The notes: generated by a model from the letters alone, not told the origin. DNA of 64,000 bases from Pseudomonas linyingensis (GCF_900109175.1 NZ_FNZE01000006.1:124001-188000); one strand, 5' to 3'; positions 35,828-47,354 are shown, counted from the first letter of the stretch. Program-made: numbers and translations.

Positions 35828-36798
35828 CAAGAGTTGCTCCCTAGCCGGCAAATCTCGCCCATGTTCAGCGAACGCATTCCGTATCTGCAGTTAAGGTCGC
35901 GGTAGTGTTCGGCGATCCGGGTCAGGAAATGGATATTCTGGGCGGTATTGGTGCCGAAATTGTGGGGGTGCCACCACAGATGGAACAGCTTGCCGTTGAT
36001 GGCCGCATCGTTCATGGCTGCCTTGATGCGGCGCAGACGCAGCCATTCGAACTTTGCCAGATGCTTCGAGTAGGGGCGCAGAAAGCGGCTGGCCGGCAAG
36101 TTGAAAGGGGGGGCCCTCATGCACTCGGCGAGTTGATAGGTATTGTGCCCTGACAGGTTCAGGTAGGCATCGAGCAGACGAAGGGCGCGTTGCAGGCGGG
36201 TTTCCTGTGCGTCTGCGCTGGCCTGGTAGATCCAGCTCTGTTCGTTGCCGCGGTAACAACGGATGCCAAACTGGTTCAAGGTGGCCAGATAACTCGGGTT
36301 CCACTGGTTGCGGGGGAAAACGATGCTTGTCGTGGGTAGCCCCCTGGCCCGAGCTGTGGCGACGGCGGCGCTGATGTCCGCGGCGAACTGCTCGAGGGTC
36401 TGGCCCTGCTCCAGGCAGTAATAGTGGGAGAAGGTGTGGGTTCCGATCTCCTGTCCGGCACAGGCTGCGATCATGTCCAGCAGGTCGGGAGCGAAATGGT
36501 AGGCTGCTTCCAGGCAGTCGCTCGACTGGATGTAGGGATAGGGTGAGAGCACGTTCTGCGCGTAGCTGGGCAGGAGGCGAGGCAGGTTCTGCGTCAGGTT
36601 TTCCCTGCTGTCGAAAAACAGGAAGCCCACCGTTGCCCAGGTCGCGTGGACGTCGTGCTCGCGGAACACCCCCAGCATCGCGGGCACGGCCTGCCTTACG
36701 CCGAGCAGGTTGCGCCGATATTGCTCGATGCTCCGCTTGTCCCTGACGCCCCAGTACAGCTCGAAGTCGAGTGACACGGTGAAGATTCCTTCTGGCAT
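35827..36798 (-). CDS. polysaccharide deacetylase family protein
   Basis: Encodes 323 residues of a CE4-like NodB-fold group. Metal-site landmarks are SLDFELYWG at residues 9-17, GTHTFSHYYC and a C-terminal HLWWHPHNFG. There is no signal peptide, so it should act in the cytoplasm on a nucleotide- or lipid-linked sugar rather than on exported polymer. It sits between the FemAB/GNAT-like gene and the formyltransferase gene and is coupled to the latter by a one-base overlap. Confidence 0.87.
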   Translation of the reverse strand: MPEGIFTVSLDFELYWGVRDKRSIEQYRRNLLGVRQAVPAMLGVFREHDVHATWATVGFLFFDSRENLTQNLPRLLPSYAQNVLSPYPYIQSSDCLEAAYHFAPDLLDMIAACAGQEIGTHTFSHYYCLEQGQTLEQFAADISAAVATARARGLPTTSIVFPRNQWNPSYLATLNQFGIRCYRGNEQSWIYQASADAQETRLQRALRLLDAYLNLSGHNTYQLAECMRAPPFNLPASRFLRPYSKHLAKFEWLRLRRIKAAMNDAAINGKLFHLWWHPHNFGTNTAQNIHFLTRIAEHYRDLNCRYGMRSLNMGEICRLGSNS

Positions 36799-36873
36799 GG
36801 CAGTCTCCCGGTCTTGCAGGCCCAGGCCTTGTAGATGCCGCTGTCAATCGCCTGCATGTCCGCCCTGGCGGGT

Positions 36874-37941
36874 TCAGTGAAGTGCAGCCCGGTATCTGGG
36901 GAAATAGCTGGTTTCGATGGCGACACTGGCGGAGAGCCGCTGGTATTCGTCGGGGTTGATGACCTTGCGGATCACGCGAAAGTCGCAGGTCTCGCTGGAG
37001 AAGCCGGCCTTGAAGCGGAACAGGGAGTCCTCCTGGCTGCCATGGCCGCCACCGAGGCAGAAATGCCTGTAGCCCATGCGGCAGGCATCCTTTCGCACCG
37101 TGTCGAACATCAGCTTGGTTGGCGCCAGATGGGCGAAGCCCGGAGCCGTGCCGCCGAGGTGGTATTGCACGAATTGCCCGCAGAACACGAATATGCCGCT
37201 GCAGATCACCCTGTCCCCGAGGGTGCAGGAATAGACGCGGGTATCGAAGGATCTTGCCGCCAGCAGCCCCTGGTAGTAGCTCTTCGGGAAGAAGTAATAG
37301 GGTGCGGCTTCAACCGAGCGCATGGTCGCCTCGTAGTTGGCCATGAAGTCGGCCAGGCTGCGCGCCGAACTTTCCGGCTGGCAGACCACCCCGAGCTGTT
37401 CCAGCCTGCTGATGTCCCGCCTGTGGTTGGTACGGTACTCGTTGCGCTGCTCCTGCTCGGAGCGGTCGAGGGAGATGACGACGACACGACCGCAGTGGGA
37501 GTAGGCGTCCTCGCCGAGGATCTCGGGGGTAAGGAAGGGGTGGCATCGGGAGAACAGGCTGACATAGCCCCGCTGGAACAGGTGCGAGAGCAGGGCATCC
37601 CAGAGGCCAGGCACCTCATCGCGGTTGATCAGCCCGTAGGTCAGCGGCGAGGGGTAGCCGTAGACCGAGCTCAGGTCGCGCAGCGACGAGCCCGCAATAG
37701 GGCGCGACAGCAGGGGGAAAAGAATGCCGCCATGTTGTGCGCGCACCTCGAACAGCCGCGGATCGCCTTCGCCATTCTGGCGAGAGATCTGGTGGAAATC
37801 CCAGGTGTGATAGAAGTCGTGGCAGGATGCCTTCAATAGCGCTTCCTCCCACTCGTTCTTGCCGGTGAGCTCGTTGATCTTCATTGCGTGGTGGTTCCAG
37901 GCTGAGATTTCAGAGCGCCCACGTTCTGCGGGCTGTGTCAT
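36874..37941 (-). CDS. FemAB/GNAT-like acyl- or aminoacyltransferase
   Basis: Encodes up to 355 residues. The C-terminal half has the acetyltransferase-like block GIFVFCGQFVQYHLGGTAPGFAHLAPTKLMFD (landmarks FVQYHLGG and PTKLMF) followed by CLGGGHGSQEDSLFRFKAGF, which is typical of FemAB/CelD-related transferases in capsule loci. These add acyl or amino-acid groups to sugars. The ATG at 37941 overlaps the PglC-like stop by four bases (ATGA); a later ATG at 37884 (MKINELTG) is where similarity seems to begin, and neither has a strong ribosome site. Confidence 0.75.
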   Translation of the reverse strand: MTQPAERGRSEISAWNHHAMKINELTGKNEWEEALLKASCHDFYHTWDFHQISRQNGEGDPRLFEVRAQHGGILFPLLSRPIAGSSLRDLSSVYGYPSPLTYGLINRDEVPGLWDALLSHLFQRGYVSLFSRCHPFLTPEILGEDAYSHCGRVVVISLDRSEQEQRNEYRTNHRRDISRLEQLGVVCQPESSARSLADFMANYEATMRSVEAAPYYFFPKSYYQGLLAARSFDTRVYSCTLGDRVICSGIFVFCGQFVQYHLGGTAPGFAHLAPTKLMFDTVRKDACRMGYRHFCLGGGHGSQEDSLFRFKAGFSSETCDFRVIRKVINPDEYQRLSASVAIETSYFPRYRAALH

Positions 37942-38531
37942 TTGGAGCCGGTGAACTTCGGCATGGTCGCTTCGCCTTGGGCGCTGATGCCCTCGCGCGC
38001 CAGGACCTTGTGCAGTGTCAGGCCGAGGATCTTCAGGTCCAGCCAGAACGACTGGTGGTCGACGTACCAGACATCCAGGTGGAACTTCTCCTCCCAGCTC
38101 AGGGCATTGCGGCCGTTGACCTGAGCCCAGCCGGTGACGCCGGGGCGGACACTGTGGCGGCGAAACTGCTCCTGGCTATAGAGCGGCAGGTACTCCATCA
38201 GCAGAGGCCGAGGGCCGACCAGGCTCATGTCGCCCCTCAGCACGTTCCACAGCTCCGGCAGTTCATCCAGGCTGCTGGCGCGCAGGAAGCTGCCGAAGGG
38301 CGTCATGCGCTCGCCATCCGGCAGCGGCTCGCCGCGCGCATCCACGGCATCGCGCATGGTGCGAAACTTGATGATCTCGAAGGGCACGCCGTTGCGCCCA
38401 GGGCGCCACTGGCGGAACAGCACCGGCGAGCCGAGCCGGCGGCCGGTCTGCCAGGCGATGATGGCCATGACCGGTGCGAGCAGCAGCAGGCCGCAGGCGG
38501 CGGCGACAATGTCGAACAGGCGCTTGCTCAT
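37938..38531 (-). CDS. PglC-like initiating sugar-phosphate transferase
   Basis: Encodes 197 residues, the small single-domain form of the polyprenyl-phosphate sugar-1-phosphate transferases. One N-terminal re-entrant hydrophobic segment (FDIVAAACGLLLLAPVMAII) is followed by IIKFRTMRDA, SSLDELPELWNVLRG with the catalytic Asp-Glu, MSLVGPRPLL and RPGVTGWAQVNGRN. PglC-type enzymes prefer UDP-sugars such as diNAcBac, QuiNAc or related, consistent with WbpM in the locus. It is the initiating enzyme of operon 2 and overlaps the PglA-like gene by four bases. Confidence 0.9.
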   Translation of the reverse strand: MSKRLFDIVAAACGLLLLAPVMAIIAWQTGRRLGSPVLFRQWRPGRNGVPFEIIKFRTMRDAVDARGEPLPDGERMTPFGSFLRASSLDELPELWNVLRGDMSLVGPRPLLMEYLPLYSQEQFRRHSVRPGVTGWAQVNGRNALSWEEKFHLDVWYVDHQSFWLDLKILGLTLHKVLAREGISAQGEATMPKFTGSK

Positions 38532-39655
38532 CGGATGCCCATCTCCCGCAGCATCACCGCGTTGACGCGGCGCACGTCGTATTTTTCCTCGGCAATCAGC
38601 CGCGAGCGACGACCCATTCTCGCGGCAAGGTCCGGATCTTCGACAAGGCGCATCATCACCGCGGCCAGCTCGCTTACTGCCTTCACCGGCACAAGGAAGC
38701 CGTTGTCTCCGTCGATCACCGTCTCGCGGCAGCCGGGGGCGTCGGTGGTGATGATCGCGCGTCCCATGGCCATGGCCTCCAGCACCGTGCGCGGAGTGCC
38801 TTCGCGGTAAGAGGGCAGAACGTAGACGTTGCAGTCGGCGATGATGGGGCGTACATCGTCGAGCTTGCCCAGGTAACGGATGACGCCCTCCGCCTGCCAG
38901 GCGTCGAGCTCCGCCCGTGCGATGGCGCTCGGGTTTTCGTCGATCCAGCCAACCAGGCTGAACAGGGCCTCGGGATGCCGGGCGCGCACCAGACGTGCCG
39001 CGGCAACGTACTCACGCACGCCCTTGTCAGCCAGCAGCCTGGCGATCATGAGAAAACGCGGGGTTGGCGGCAGCGGGGCGGGGGTGTACTCGTCGATATC
39101 TACGCCGGAGCCGTTGACCACGAACGACGGGACCGTGGGGGAGAGAATCTGCTGCATGCGGAACAGGGCCTGATCATCCGGGTTCTGGAAGAACACCTTG
39201 TGCGAATGGTTCAGCGCCAACCCGTAGAGCCATTGCACCAGCGAGCGCAGTAGTGCCCGTTCATCAGCGTCGTTGCCCTGTCCCTGGAAGCTGTAACCCA
39301 GCCCGGTTATCAGGGCAAAACGATTGGGAACGCTGGCCAGCCAGGCCGCCAGTGAGCCGTAGATCACGGGCTTGATGGTGTAGCCCAGCACACAATCCGG
39401 GTGTATTTGCCGCATCAACCGGTGCAGGTGGAGGAGGGTGACCAGATCGGTGAGCGGATTGGTGCCGGTGCGCTGCATGGGGATGCTGTGAATCTGCAGG
39501 CCCCGGGCCTCCAGCTTCTGGGCGATCGGGCTTCCCAGCCTCAGTTCCGGAGCTCCCACATGCACGTTATGGCCTTGGGCGAGCAAGGCATCCAGTAGCG
39601 GGCCGCGAAAGGAGAGCAGCGATTCGGGGTAGCTGGCGAGCAGGAGGAATTTCAT
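38528..39655 (-). CDS. PglA-like GT4 glycosyltransferase
   Basis: Encodes 375 residues with the GT4 fold: N-terminal FLLLASYPESLLSFRGPLLDAL, an acceptor region with GYTIKPVIYGSLAAW and LITGLGYSF, then FLMIARLLADKGVREYVAAA and the donor motif SYREGTPRTVLEAMAMGRAIITT (Glu pair E-x7-E). It resembles PglA/WbpT-type transferases that add the second sugar after PglC, and the two genes overlap. It lies 153 bases after the CapK-like gene, the largest gap inside operon 2; that gap shows no clear terminator or promoter. Confidence 0.88.
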   Translation of the reverse strand: MKFLLLASYPESLLSFRGPLLDALLAQGHNVHVGAPELRLGSPIAQKLEARGLQIHSIPMQRTGTNPLTDLVTLLHLHRLMRQIHPDCVLGYTIKPVIYGSLAAWLASVPNRFALITGLGYSFQGQGNDADERALLRSLVQWLYGLALNHSHKVFFQNPDDQALFRMQQILSPTVPSFVVNGSGVDIDEYTPAPLPPTPRFLMIARLLADKGVREYVAAARLVRARHPEALFSLVGWIDENPSAIARAELDAWQAEGVIRYLGKLDDVRPIIADCNVYVLPSYREGTPRTVLEAMAMGRAIITTDAPGCRETVIDGDNGFLVPVKAVSELAAVMMRLVEDPDLAARMGRRSRLIAEEKYDVRRVNAVMLREMGIR

Positions 39656-39808
39656 GCGCGTTCAGACCGTTTGGGGGCCGAGGCATAGCCAAGCCGGTCC
39701 CAATGACTGAAATTCAAGTCACCGTGGCTTGTCTGGCGGACTCGAGTGATTTTTAGGGGGAAAAAAGATGCGATGAAGCTGCTGAGTACGGTGTCGATCT
39801 TGTTTGGC

Positions 39809-41158
39809 TCAGATGGCCATGGAGTTCTTCAGTATCCTGAACTTCCCACTACGTTCCCTGGGGATTTCCGGAACCCGGACGATGACGATCTTCATGTCTG
39901 CTCCCAGGCGCTGATGGAGCGCGTTCGTGAATTTCGCCTCCTGAAGCGTATCGAAACGGTTTGAGCAGACCATCTTGACGGTTACTTCGTCGTGCCTTTC
40001 CTGCAAGAGCTGGAAGCACTGAATGCCTTCGACGCCTTTTGTGCAGTTGCTGATGTTGCCGGAGGCAATGCGACCGCCATCAACGGAGAGAACGAAATCG
40101 GTTGAGCGGCCGTCGATGTGTTCGACCACCGGGAAGCAAGACCCGCAGGAACAGGCGAAGTCATCCGGGGCAAGCCTGATCCTGTCCTTGATTCGATAGC
40201 GGATCAGCGGTGTGCCATGGGTGGTGAACGAGGTCACCAGGATTTCGCCCTCGCGGGCGGGGCGCATGTTCTCGTCGATGACCTCGAAGATCCCCGAAAG
40301 CGGGTGGATATGCATGGAGCCGTGAAGGCACTGGAATATGAAAGGTGCTCCCTCGGATGAGGCGTACTGGTCGACCAGCGGGCAGCCAAAAGTCTTCTCC
40401 AGGACTTCTTTCTGCACGTCCAAGACTGTTTCCGCGGTAGAGAAGTAGGCTTTCAGATGACCCTTGAACTCGAGGTTGCGCTCCAATGCCATTCGGCACA
40501 GATCGTAGACGCAGGTGGTGATGCCGACTATGTATTCCGGATCGAACTCCGTGAGGGCTCGCCAGTAGGCATCGAAGTTCTTTTCGGAGATATGGAATGT
40601 GGAGAAGAAGCGGATATGGTTGATATGGTCGTCACGGAAAAATGTGCCGCGAGTCAGGTCTCTTTCCTGGATCAAATTCTTTCCGCTGAACCACGCTACC
40701 CTTTTTCCAAGAGAATATCCGTAGGTTGCCCGGAAGGTGTCGATGAGGGCAAAGCGCTCCTGCATGTCGGCGTGGGTGTATAGCACCTTCATCGATGAGC
40801 CGGTGGTTCCGCCGGTCAGGTTGACGATGGCCTGGCTTTCCTTGATGGTCGCTATCCTGTCGAGATTCTCCATGACATCCCGTTTTTCCAGTATCGGGAA
40901 GTCCTTCAATTCCAGTCCCTTGCAGGGGGCGTACCATGCGGAGCTTTCCGTAGCATATTTCAGAAAGGCCGCAAGCTTCCTTTGCTGTTCTGCATGGATC
41001 TCGCTCGCGCTGAGTCTTGAGCAGTTTTCATAAAATTCGCGCATGCTGGCGTATATGCCAGCATGGCGCTTGCGGTACAGGTTGGTATTGTAGAGGCTGA
41101 TGGCGATATTCTGGATCGGCATCGGAAGGATTTGCTGGATGATTTCTTGCGCTGTCAT
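39809..41158 (-). CDS. CapK/PaaK-like adenylate-forming enzyme
   Basis: Encodes 449 residues related to phenylacetate-CoA ligases and CapK proteins. The phosphate-binding loop is NLTGGTTGSSMKV near residue 113, the adenylation motif YASSEG, then TSFTTHGTPLIRYRIKD and the C-terminal PRERSGKFRILKN. CapK-type enzymes are common in capsule loci but their substrate is uncertain; they could activate an acyl or amino-acid group for transfer to sugar. The FemAB/GNAT-like gene three genes downstream could be a partner. Slightly lower GC than neighbours. Confidence 0.87.
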   Translation of the reverse strand: MTAQEIIQQILPMPIQNIAISLYNTNLYRKRHAGIYASMREFYENCSRLSASEIHAEQQRKLAAFLKYATESSAWYAPCKGLELKDFPILEKRDVMENLDRIATIKESQAIVNLTGGTTGSSMKVLYTHADMQERFALIDTFRATYGYSLGKRVAWFSGKNLIQERDLTRGTFFRDDHINHIRFFSTFHISEKNFDAYWRALTEFDPEYIVGITTCVYDLCRMALERNLEFKGHLKAYFSTAETVLDVQKEVLEKTFGCPLVDQYASSEGAPFIFQCLHGSMHIHPLSGIFEVIDENMRPAREGEILVTSFTTHGTPLIRYRIKDRIRLAPDDFACSCGSCFPVVEHIDGRSTDFVLSVDGGRIASGNISNCTKGVEGIQCFQLLQERHDEVTVKMVCSNRFDTLQEAKFTNALHQRLGADMKIVIVRVPEIPRERSGKFRILKNSMAI

Positions 41159-41168
41159 GATTCACCTG

Positions 41169-42335
41169 TTAGATCAGTGATTCTTTCCAGAAGTTGTACC
41201 TTATCTCGTCAAGGTTTTTTCTTTCGTAGATTGCTGCAGTTTCATAGGCGTTTCGTCCTGCCTTCAGGTATTCGTCTGGCTGGAGTTCGAGCAGTCTTTC
41301 CATTATGGCGCTCAGCCCGGTGTGCTCCATGTTCGCGAAGATGAACGACTCGGGTAGAAGTTCCGGAATCCCGCCCCTGTCACTACCGGCCGATGGCAGT
41401 CCCCGCGACATGGCTTCGATCAGCGAGCGGGGCAATCCTTCCGAGCGGCTCGGCTGGAGATAGAAAGTTTGCTGATCGAGCCATTCGAGAACCTCGGGCG
41501 ACGAATTTCTGGTGCCATCGAAGTAGACCTTTTCCGCTACTCCCAGGCTGCCTGCCAGATCCTCAAGGTGGGCGTGATCGCCGGATCCGAGTATGTGCAG
41601 CTCGCAGTCATGGCCCTTGCCGATCAGCAGGCTCAGGGCTCTTATGGCAATGTCGACGCCCTTGTAGTTGGTCACCATCGAGCCGATCAGGCCGAAGCTC
41701 TTCCTCTGCTTGTTGAGCTTTATTCGCAGGACTTCCTGAACGTCCGACCAGGGGGCAAGGGTTATATTCACGTTCGATGCCGAAGCGGACAGGCCGGTGC
41801 ATGGGTAGAGTGCCTGGAGCGTTCTTCGGGTGACGTATATGCAGGCTTGCGATCGGGCTATGGCCCGCCTGACTCTCAGGGAAAGCAGCGGCGCATACAG
41901 TCTTGCATAGAGCTTCTTGTGATGGGCCAGGGCGGTCAGTGGGTCGCCAACCAGTTCGATGGAAAACTTCTTGCCAAGCCTTCTGGCGATCCTGATGGCC
42001 AGCAGGCCGATTTCGCTGGGCAGCCTGACGATCAAATGGTCCGCCAGGCCTATCTCGCGCTCGAGTATTTCCCGGGCCAGGGGTCTGTTGGTCAGGACAT
42101 GTGTCGGCGAGGAGATGCTGGGCACCCTGACGAAGGCAACCCGATCACGCGAAGAAAGCACGCCGGCAGCCGACTCTTCGTCATGCATGCGCGCGGTGAC
42201 GATGAGTTCTTCGGCAAACTCGAGGTAGCGGCCCCAGTTCTCGGCCGGGAAGCCTCCCTGAGAGTAAACCTTGCCGTCGGCAGCTTTGGCGAATCCGCCG
42301 TCATAGGCAAAGACAACGCGCGATAGTTTTTTCAT
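41169..42335 (-). CDS. glycosyltransferase (GT4-like)
   Basis: Encodes 388 residues with GT-B features: N-terminal VVFAYDGGFAKAADGKVYSQGGF, a C-terminal domain starting SFGLIGSMVTNYKGVDIAIRAL, LHILGSGDH and the donor motif SRSEGLPRSLIEAMSRGLPSAGSDRGGIPE with its Glu pair. The ATG at 42335 overlaps the Wzy stop by four bases (ATGA); the open frame continues far upstream inside the Wzy gene but is not conserved. Donor unknown; UDP-GalNAcA made by WbpO/WbpP is plausible. Confidence 0.85.
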   Translation of the reverse strand: MKKLSRVVFAYDGGFAKAADGKVYSQGGFPAENWGRYLEFAEELIVTARMHDEESAAGVLSSRDRVAFVRVPSISSPTHVLTNRPLAREILEREIGLADHLIVRLPSEIGLLAIRIARRLGKKFSIELVGDPLTALAHHKKLYARLYAPLLSLRVRRAIARSQACIYVTRRTLQALYPCTGLSASASNVNITLAPWSDVQEVLRIKLNKQRKSFGLIGSMVTNYKGVDIAIRALSLLIGKGHDCELHILGSGDHAHLEDLAGSLGVAEKVYFDGTRNSSPEVLEWLDQQTFYLQPSRSEGLPRSLIEAMSRGLPSAGSDRGGIPELLPESFIFANMEHTGLSAIMERLLELQPDEYLKAGRNAYETAAIYERKNLDEIRYNFWKESLI

Positions 42336-43780
42336 GACGGAGTCATGCTTGTGATGGGCTTCGGTCTTATGGAAATCAGGAAGATCATCAGGAAGGCCAT
42401 GAAGCCGTTCTTCATGATGAAGAAGACCAGGTTGTCGGAGTCGGAAAGTATCAGCACAAGGCAGCCGTTGGCGATGAAGGGGATCAGCAGGGTTCGCGGA
42501 TCCTCGGCCTTGAGCCGCAGGCAGAAGCTGTCGATCTTGCCGATCAGCATGCCGGCGCCGATGAACAGCAGGATGGGCAGGGCCGGGCCGAAGTTGAGCA
42601 GCCCTTCGCCGTAGAGTCCGAACACGCGGCTGTTGCGTATTCGCCCGTAGGACAGTACCGGGTCGATGGTTCTGCCGTAGAAAAGCTCGGCCCCCGCCGT
42701 ATTCTTCGAATCCGGGAATGGGTTGTCCATCCATGGCATCACCTTGAACAGCGAGTTCAGGTAGGTGGCGCCCAGCTTGACGTTGTAGCTGTCCGAGTCG
42801 AAGTACTCGTGGAGGATGTAGGCGTGTACCGTGGATCTAGAGAAGTCTTCGAGGAGTATGCTTGCGATGGGGTTGCCATCGAATCTCCCAGAATCCTCGA
42901 CCGTGTACTCGCCGCTGAACGCTTCGACGCCGAAGCTCTTGTAGACCGCATAGCTGACCATGAAGGCCATCAGGAAGGCCGTGCCGATCAGATAGTGCCT
43001 GAGCTTGAGCTTGAAGTAGACCAGGTGGATGATCCCGGCCGCCCAGAATATGCCCCAGATGGTGTTGCTGCGGCTGCCGCGGAAGCCGCCGAAGAGCAGC
43101 TTGAGTAGGAAGAAGGCGATCAGCAGGCCATACACCAGCCATATTCTCTCGCGCACCTTCTCCCGGTCGGTGAAGAGCACGAACGAGATGAGCAGCAGGA
43201 TTGGAAAGGCTTCGGCCAGCATGAATATCGAGCCCAGCCCCTTGAAGGACTCTTTCTGTTCGGTCCACTCGACGAGGTAGCCATATACGCCGCCGAAGCT
43301 GACGAAGATGTATGCCTGGACCAGCAGGGTGAAGGTGAGGAAGGCTAGCGAGACGACGGGGAGCATGCTCCGGTTGACCTCCCAGGCCGGCAGTGGCTCG
43401 AGATTGTTGTCGGAGCCCAGCAGGATGCCGGTCAGCAGGGCGATGGCGCAGGCGGTATAGATCCAGGACGTATGGATCAGCCAGGGCTCCCACTCGATGT
43501 TCTTCGGCGCGTAGAGGATGAACTTCTCCCACACGATGCTGGCCAGCGGCGAGATGGCCAGGCCCCACAGCAGGACCAGCGCTACCAGCGGCGCGGGATG
43601 GAAGATGGAACCGCCCTGGGCCACGCTGCGGAAGATAATGAAGAACAGGATCGTGCTGGTAATGGCGATCTGCGGGAAGAAGTTGACCGCCTGCAGCCCG
43701 CCGTACAGCAGGCAGGCGGTGGTCGTCGCCAGTCCGGCAAAAATCGCCTGGTTGATGGGGTTCGTTTTCAATTTCGGCAT
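42332..43780 (-). CDS. Wzy-like O-antigen/capsule polymerase
   Basis: Encodes 482 residues with about twelve membrane helices and a long polar loop near 280-390 containing FGGFRGSRSNTIW and SRVFGLYGEGLLNFGP. RGSRS and the Arg-rich loop followed by a late membrane block are typical of the oligosaccharide repeat-unit polymerase family. It should polymerise the repeat unit of operon 2 in the periplasm. It lies between flippase and glycosyltransferase genes, 28 bases after the flippase stop. Confidence 0.83.
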   Translation of the reverse strand: MPKLKTNPINQAIFAGLATTTACLLYGGLQAVNFFPQIAITSTILFFIIFRSVAQGGSIFHPAPLVALVLLWGLAISPLASIVWEKFILYAPKNIEWEPWLIHTSWIYTACAIALLTGILLGSDNNLEPLPAWEVNRSMLPVVSLAFLTFTLLVQAYIFVSFGGVYGYLVEWTEQKESFKGLGSIFMLAEAFPILLLISFVLFTDREKVRERIWLVYGLLIAFFLLKLLFGGFRGSRSNTIWGIFWAAGIIHLVYFKLKLRHYLIGTAFLMAFMVSYAVYKSFGVEAFSGEYTVEDSGRFDGNPIASILLEDFSRSTVHAYILHEYFDSDSYNVKLGATYLNSLFKVMPWMDNPFPDSKNTAGAELFYGRTIDPVLSYGRIRNSRVFGLYGEGLLNFGPALPILLFIGAGMLIGKIDSFCLRLKAEDPRTLLIPFIANGCLVLILSDSDNLVFFIMKNGFMAFLMIFLISIRPKPITSMTPS

Positions 43781-43808
43781 CCCTGTGCGAGGTTCGAGTC
43801 AGGGCGTT

Positions 43809-44990
43809 TCAGGCCGGTGAGTCCAGCGGCGCGGAAGGCTTGCGCTGCTGCCGGCTGGCGTACAGTGCATTGAAGATGAACAGGGTCAGCGATGATGCCA
43901 GGTAGGCTGCTGCGGCGCCGGTCTGGGCGAACTGCATGATCAGCAGCGGGCTCGCGATCAGCGCCGCGAGGGTCGACAGCAGGGCGGCCACGAGGATCTG
44001 CTGGAACTGCCGATTGGCCACCAGGACCGCATTCGACAGGGTGGACATGAAGTGCAGCCCGCCGGCGATACCGATCATGGCCAGCACGTGATAGGGGTAC
44101 TCGATGCGCGTCTTGTAGATGAAGTCGATCAGCGGGTTGGCAAGCAGCATCATGAAGGCCAGGTAGCCGCTCGAGTAGGCGATGAGGAACCACCAGACCC
44201 GTTTCGGCGCGCCCTGCATGGTGATCCGCGGGATGATCGCCTGGCAGAGCGAGGTGATCGGCAGGGTCGCGAAGGCGATGAAGTAGGTCAGCATCACGAA
44301 CTCGGCGAGTGCCTGTTCGTCGAGGATGTGGTTGATGGATATCCGCGGGATGCTCGAGTTCAGGCTGACGACGAACGAGCCGAGCGCCAGCGGTGTGCCG
44401 CTCCTGATGATGTTCAGCAGCCCCGTGTCGCGCGGATCCTCCACTTCCTCCTGGCGCCTGTCGTAGAGAAAGTAGACGATCAGCGTCGCCGCCGGGTAGG
44501 CGAAGAGCATGGCCCGGTCGCGGATGCCCAGCGCCAGGAGCGCGAGGAACAGGGCGGCGAACAGCGCCAGCTTGGCGATCTTGGAGATGCCATAGCGGTG
44601 CAGCCCGCCCGTTCTCACCCAGGTGCCGTAGGAGAGTTCCGAGAGGTTGTCCGCCAGCTTGATCAGGAAGACCAGACTGGCTATCGCGGCATCGCCGTCG
44701 GTGGCCAGCAGGATGACCAGGTAGTAGGCGCTCAGCAGCAGCAGGCCCGCATGCTGGGCTCGCCTGTAGCTACTGAGGGAGTGCTCCCGCTCCCGGTCGG
44801 AGGCGACCGAGTTCCTGATCCCGAAGGTGGTCAGGATGGCTGCCGGGGTGAACAGCGCCAGGTAATAGGCGTACTCGCCGGCGGCCTCGATGGAGATCAG
44901 CCGGGACAGCAGCACCAGCACCGACCACTGCGCCAGGGCATAGGCGATCGATCCGCAGATGTGGAAGAGTGCTTCCCTCTTCAGACTCAT
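43809..44990 (-). CDS. Wzx-like polysaccharide flippase
   Basis: Encodes 393 residues with twelve predicted membrane helices; the N-terminus [26 protein letters not shown] and [18 protein letters not shown] match the lipid-linked oligosaccharide flippase pattern of the MOP superfamily. The ATG at 44990 overlaps the wbpP stop by four bases (ATGA); the longer open frame upstream lies inside wbpP. It would export the repeat unit made by operon 2. Confidence 0.85.
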   Translation of the reverse strand: MSLKREALFHICGSIAYALAQWSVLVLLSRLISIEAAGEYAYYLALFTPAAILTTFGIRNSVASDREREHSLSSYRRAQHAGLLLLSAYYLVILLATDGDAAIASLVFLIKLADNLSELSYGTWVRTGGLHRYGISKIAKLALFAALFLALLALGIRDRAMLFAYPAATLIVYFLYDRRQEEVEDPRDTGLLNIIRSGTPLALGSFVVSLNSSIPRISINHILDEQALAEFVMLTYFIAFATLPITSLCQAIIPRITMQGAPKRVWWFLIAYSSGYLAFMMLLANPLIDFIYKTRIEYPYHVLAMIGIAGGLHFMSTLSNAVLVANRQFQQILVAALLSTLAALIASPLLIMQFAQTGAAAAYLASSLTLFIFNALYASRQQRKPSAPLDSPA

Positions 44991-46042
44991 GCCGTGTGCC
45001 TTTTCAGCGGCTGGGTGGCGCGGAGGAAGTTCACGTACCAAGGCATTGCCCTTTCGATGCCGGCCCGAATGTCGAACTGGGGCGCGTAGGCGAGCAGCTT
45101 GCGGGCCTTGTCTATGTCCGCCAGCGAGTGCCGGACGTCGCCAGGGCGAAAATCCCGGTAGATGGGAGTGCTGGAATAGGTGATGCCGCTGTTCCTCAGG
45201 CTGTCCCTCAGGGCGGCAAACAGCTGGTTGAGTGTCGTCCTCTCGCCAACGGCGATGTTGTATACCTGGTTGCGGGCGGATTCGTCCGTGGTCGTGGCGG
45301 CCAGCAGGTTGGCCTGCACCGTGTTCTCGATGAAGCAGAAGTCGCGACTGCTCTCGCCATCGCCATTGATGAAGACATCCTCGCCATTGATCATTGCCGC
45401 GGTCCACCTCGGGATCACTGCGGCATAGGCGCCGTTCGGATCCTGGCGTTTTCCGAACACGTTGAAATAGCGCAGTCCGATGCTGGCGAAGCCGTAGGTC
45501 CGGGCGAATATCTCGGCATACAGCTCGTTGACGTACTTGGTGACGGCATAGGGCGACAAGGGTCTGCCGATCACATCCTCCACCTTGGGCAGTCCGGGGT
45601 GGTCTCCGTAGGTGGAGCTGCTGGCGGCATAGACGAAACTTTTCACCCGACAGTCGCGTGCGGCAATCAGCATGTTGAGATGGCCGCCGATATTGGTGGC
45701 GTTGGTCGCGGCAGGATCATCTATCGAGCGGGGCACCGAGCCGAGAGCCGCCTGGTGCAGCACGTGATCAACACCTTCGCAGGCCATCCGGCAGTCTGAC
45801 GGGTTGCGGATGTCACCTGCGATGAAGCGGAAGCGCGCCCATTGCTCGGCGGTTACCCCGAGCCGTACTTCGTCGAGATTGCGCTGATGGCCGGTAGCGA
45901 AGTTGTCGAGTCCCACCACCCGCTGGTCGAGCCCGAGCAGGGCTTCCAGCAGATTGGAGCCTATGAAGCCGGCTACCCCGGTGATAAGCCAGGTTCGTGG
46001 GGCCGTGGTGAGCTTGTGCTGTAGGGTTGGGTAGCTGGTCAT
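44987..46042 (-). CDS. wbpP: UDP-N-acetylglucosamine 4-epimerase WbpP
   Basis: Encodes 351 residues of the extended SDR family. It follows WbpP of P. aeruginosa and TviC closely: [52 protein letters not shown], the catalytic [10 protein letters not shown] with [11 protein letters not shown] (YxxxK), and [17 protein letters not shown]. It interconverts UDP-GlcNAc and UDP-GalNAc (and the uronic acids). The ATG at 46042 begins [10 protein letters not shown]. It is 34 bases after wbpO. Confidence 0.95.
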   Translation of the reverse strand: MTSYPTLQHKLTTAPRTWLITGVAGFIGSNLLEALLGLDQRVVGLDNFATGHQRNLDEVRLGVTAEQWARFRFIAGDIRNPSDCRMACEGVDHVLHQAALGSVPRSIDDPAATNATNIGGHLNMLIAARDCRVKSFVYAASSSTYGDHPGLPKVEDVIGRPLSPYAVTKYVNELYAEIFARTYGFASIGLRYFNVFGKRQDPNGAYAAVIPRWTAAMINGEDVFINGDGESSRDFCFIENTVQANLLAATTTDESARNQVYNIAVGERTTLNQLFAALRDSLRNSGITYSSTPIYRDFRPGDVRHSLADIDKARKLLAYAPQFDIRAGIERAMPWYVNFLRATQPLKRHTA

Positions 46043-46076
46043 ATTGGCTGCTCCGTGGCATCCAGGCGCAGGGCGG

Positions 46077-47354
<1,278 letters not shown>

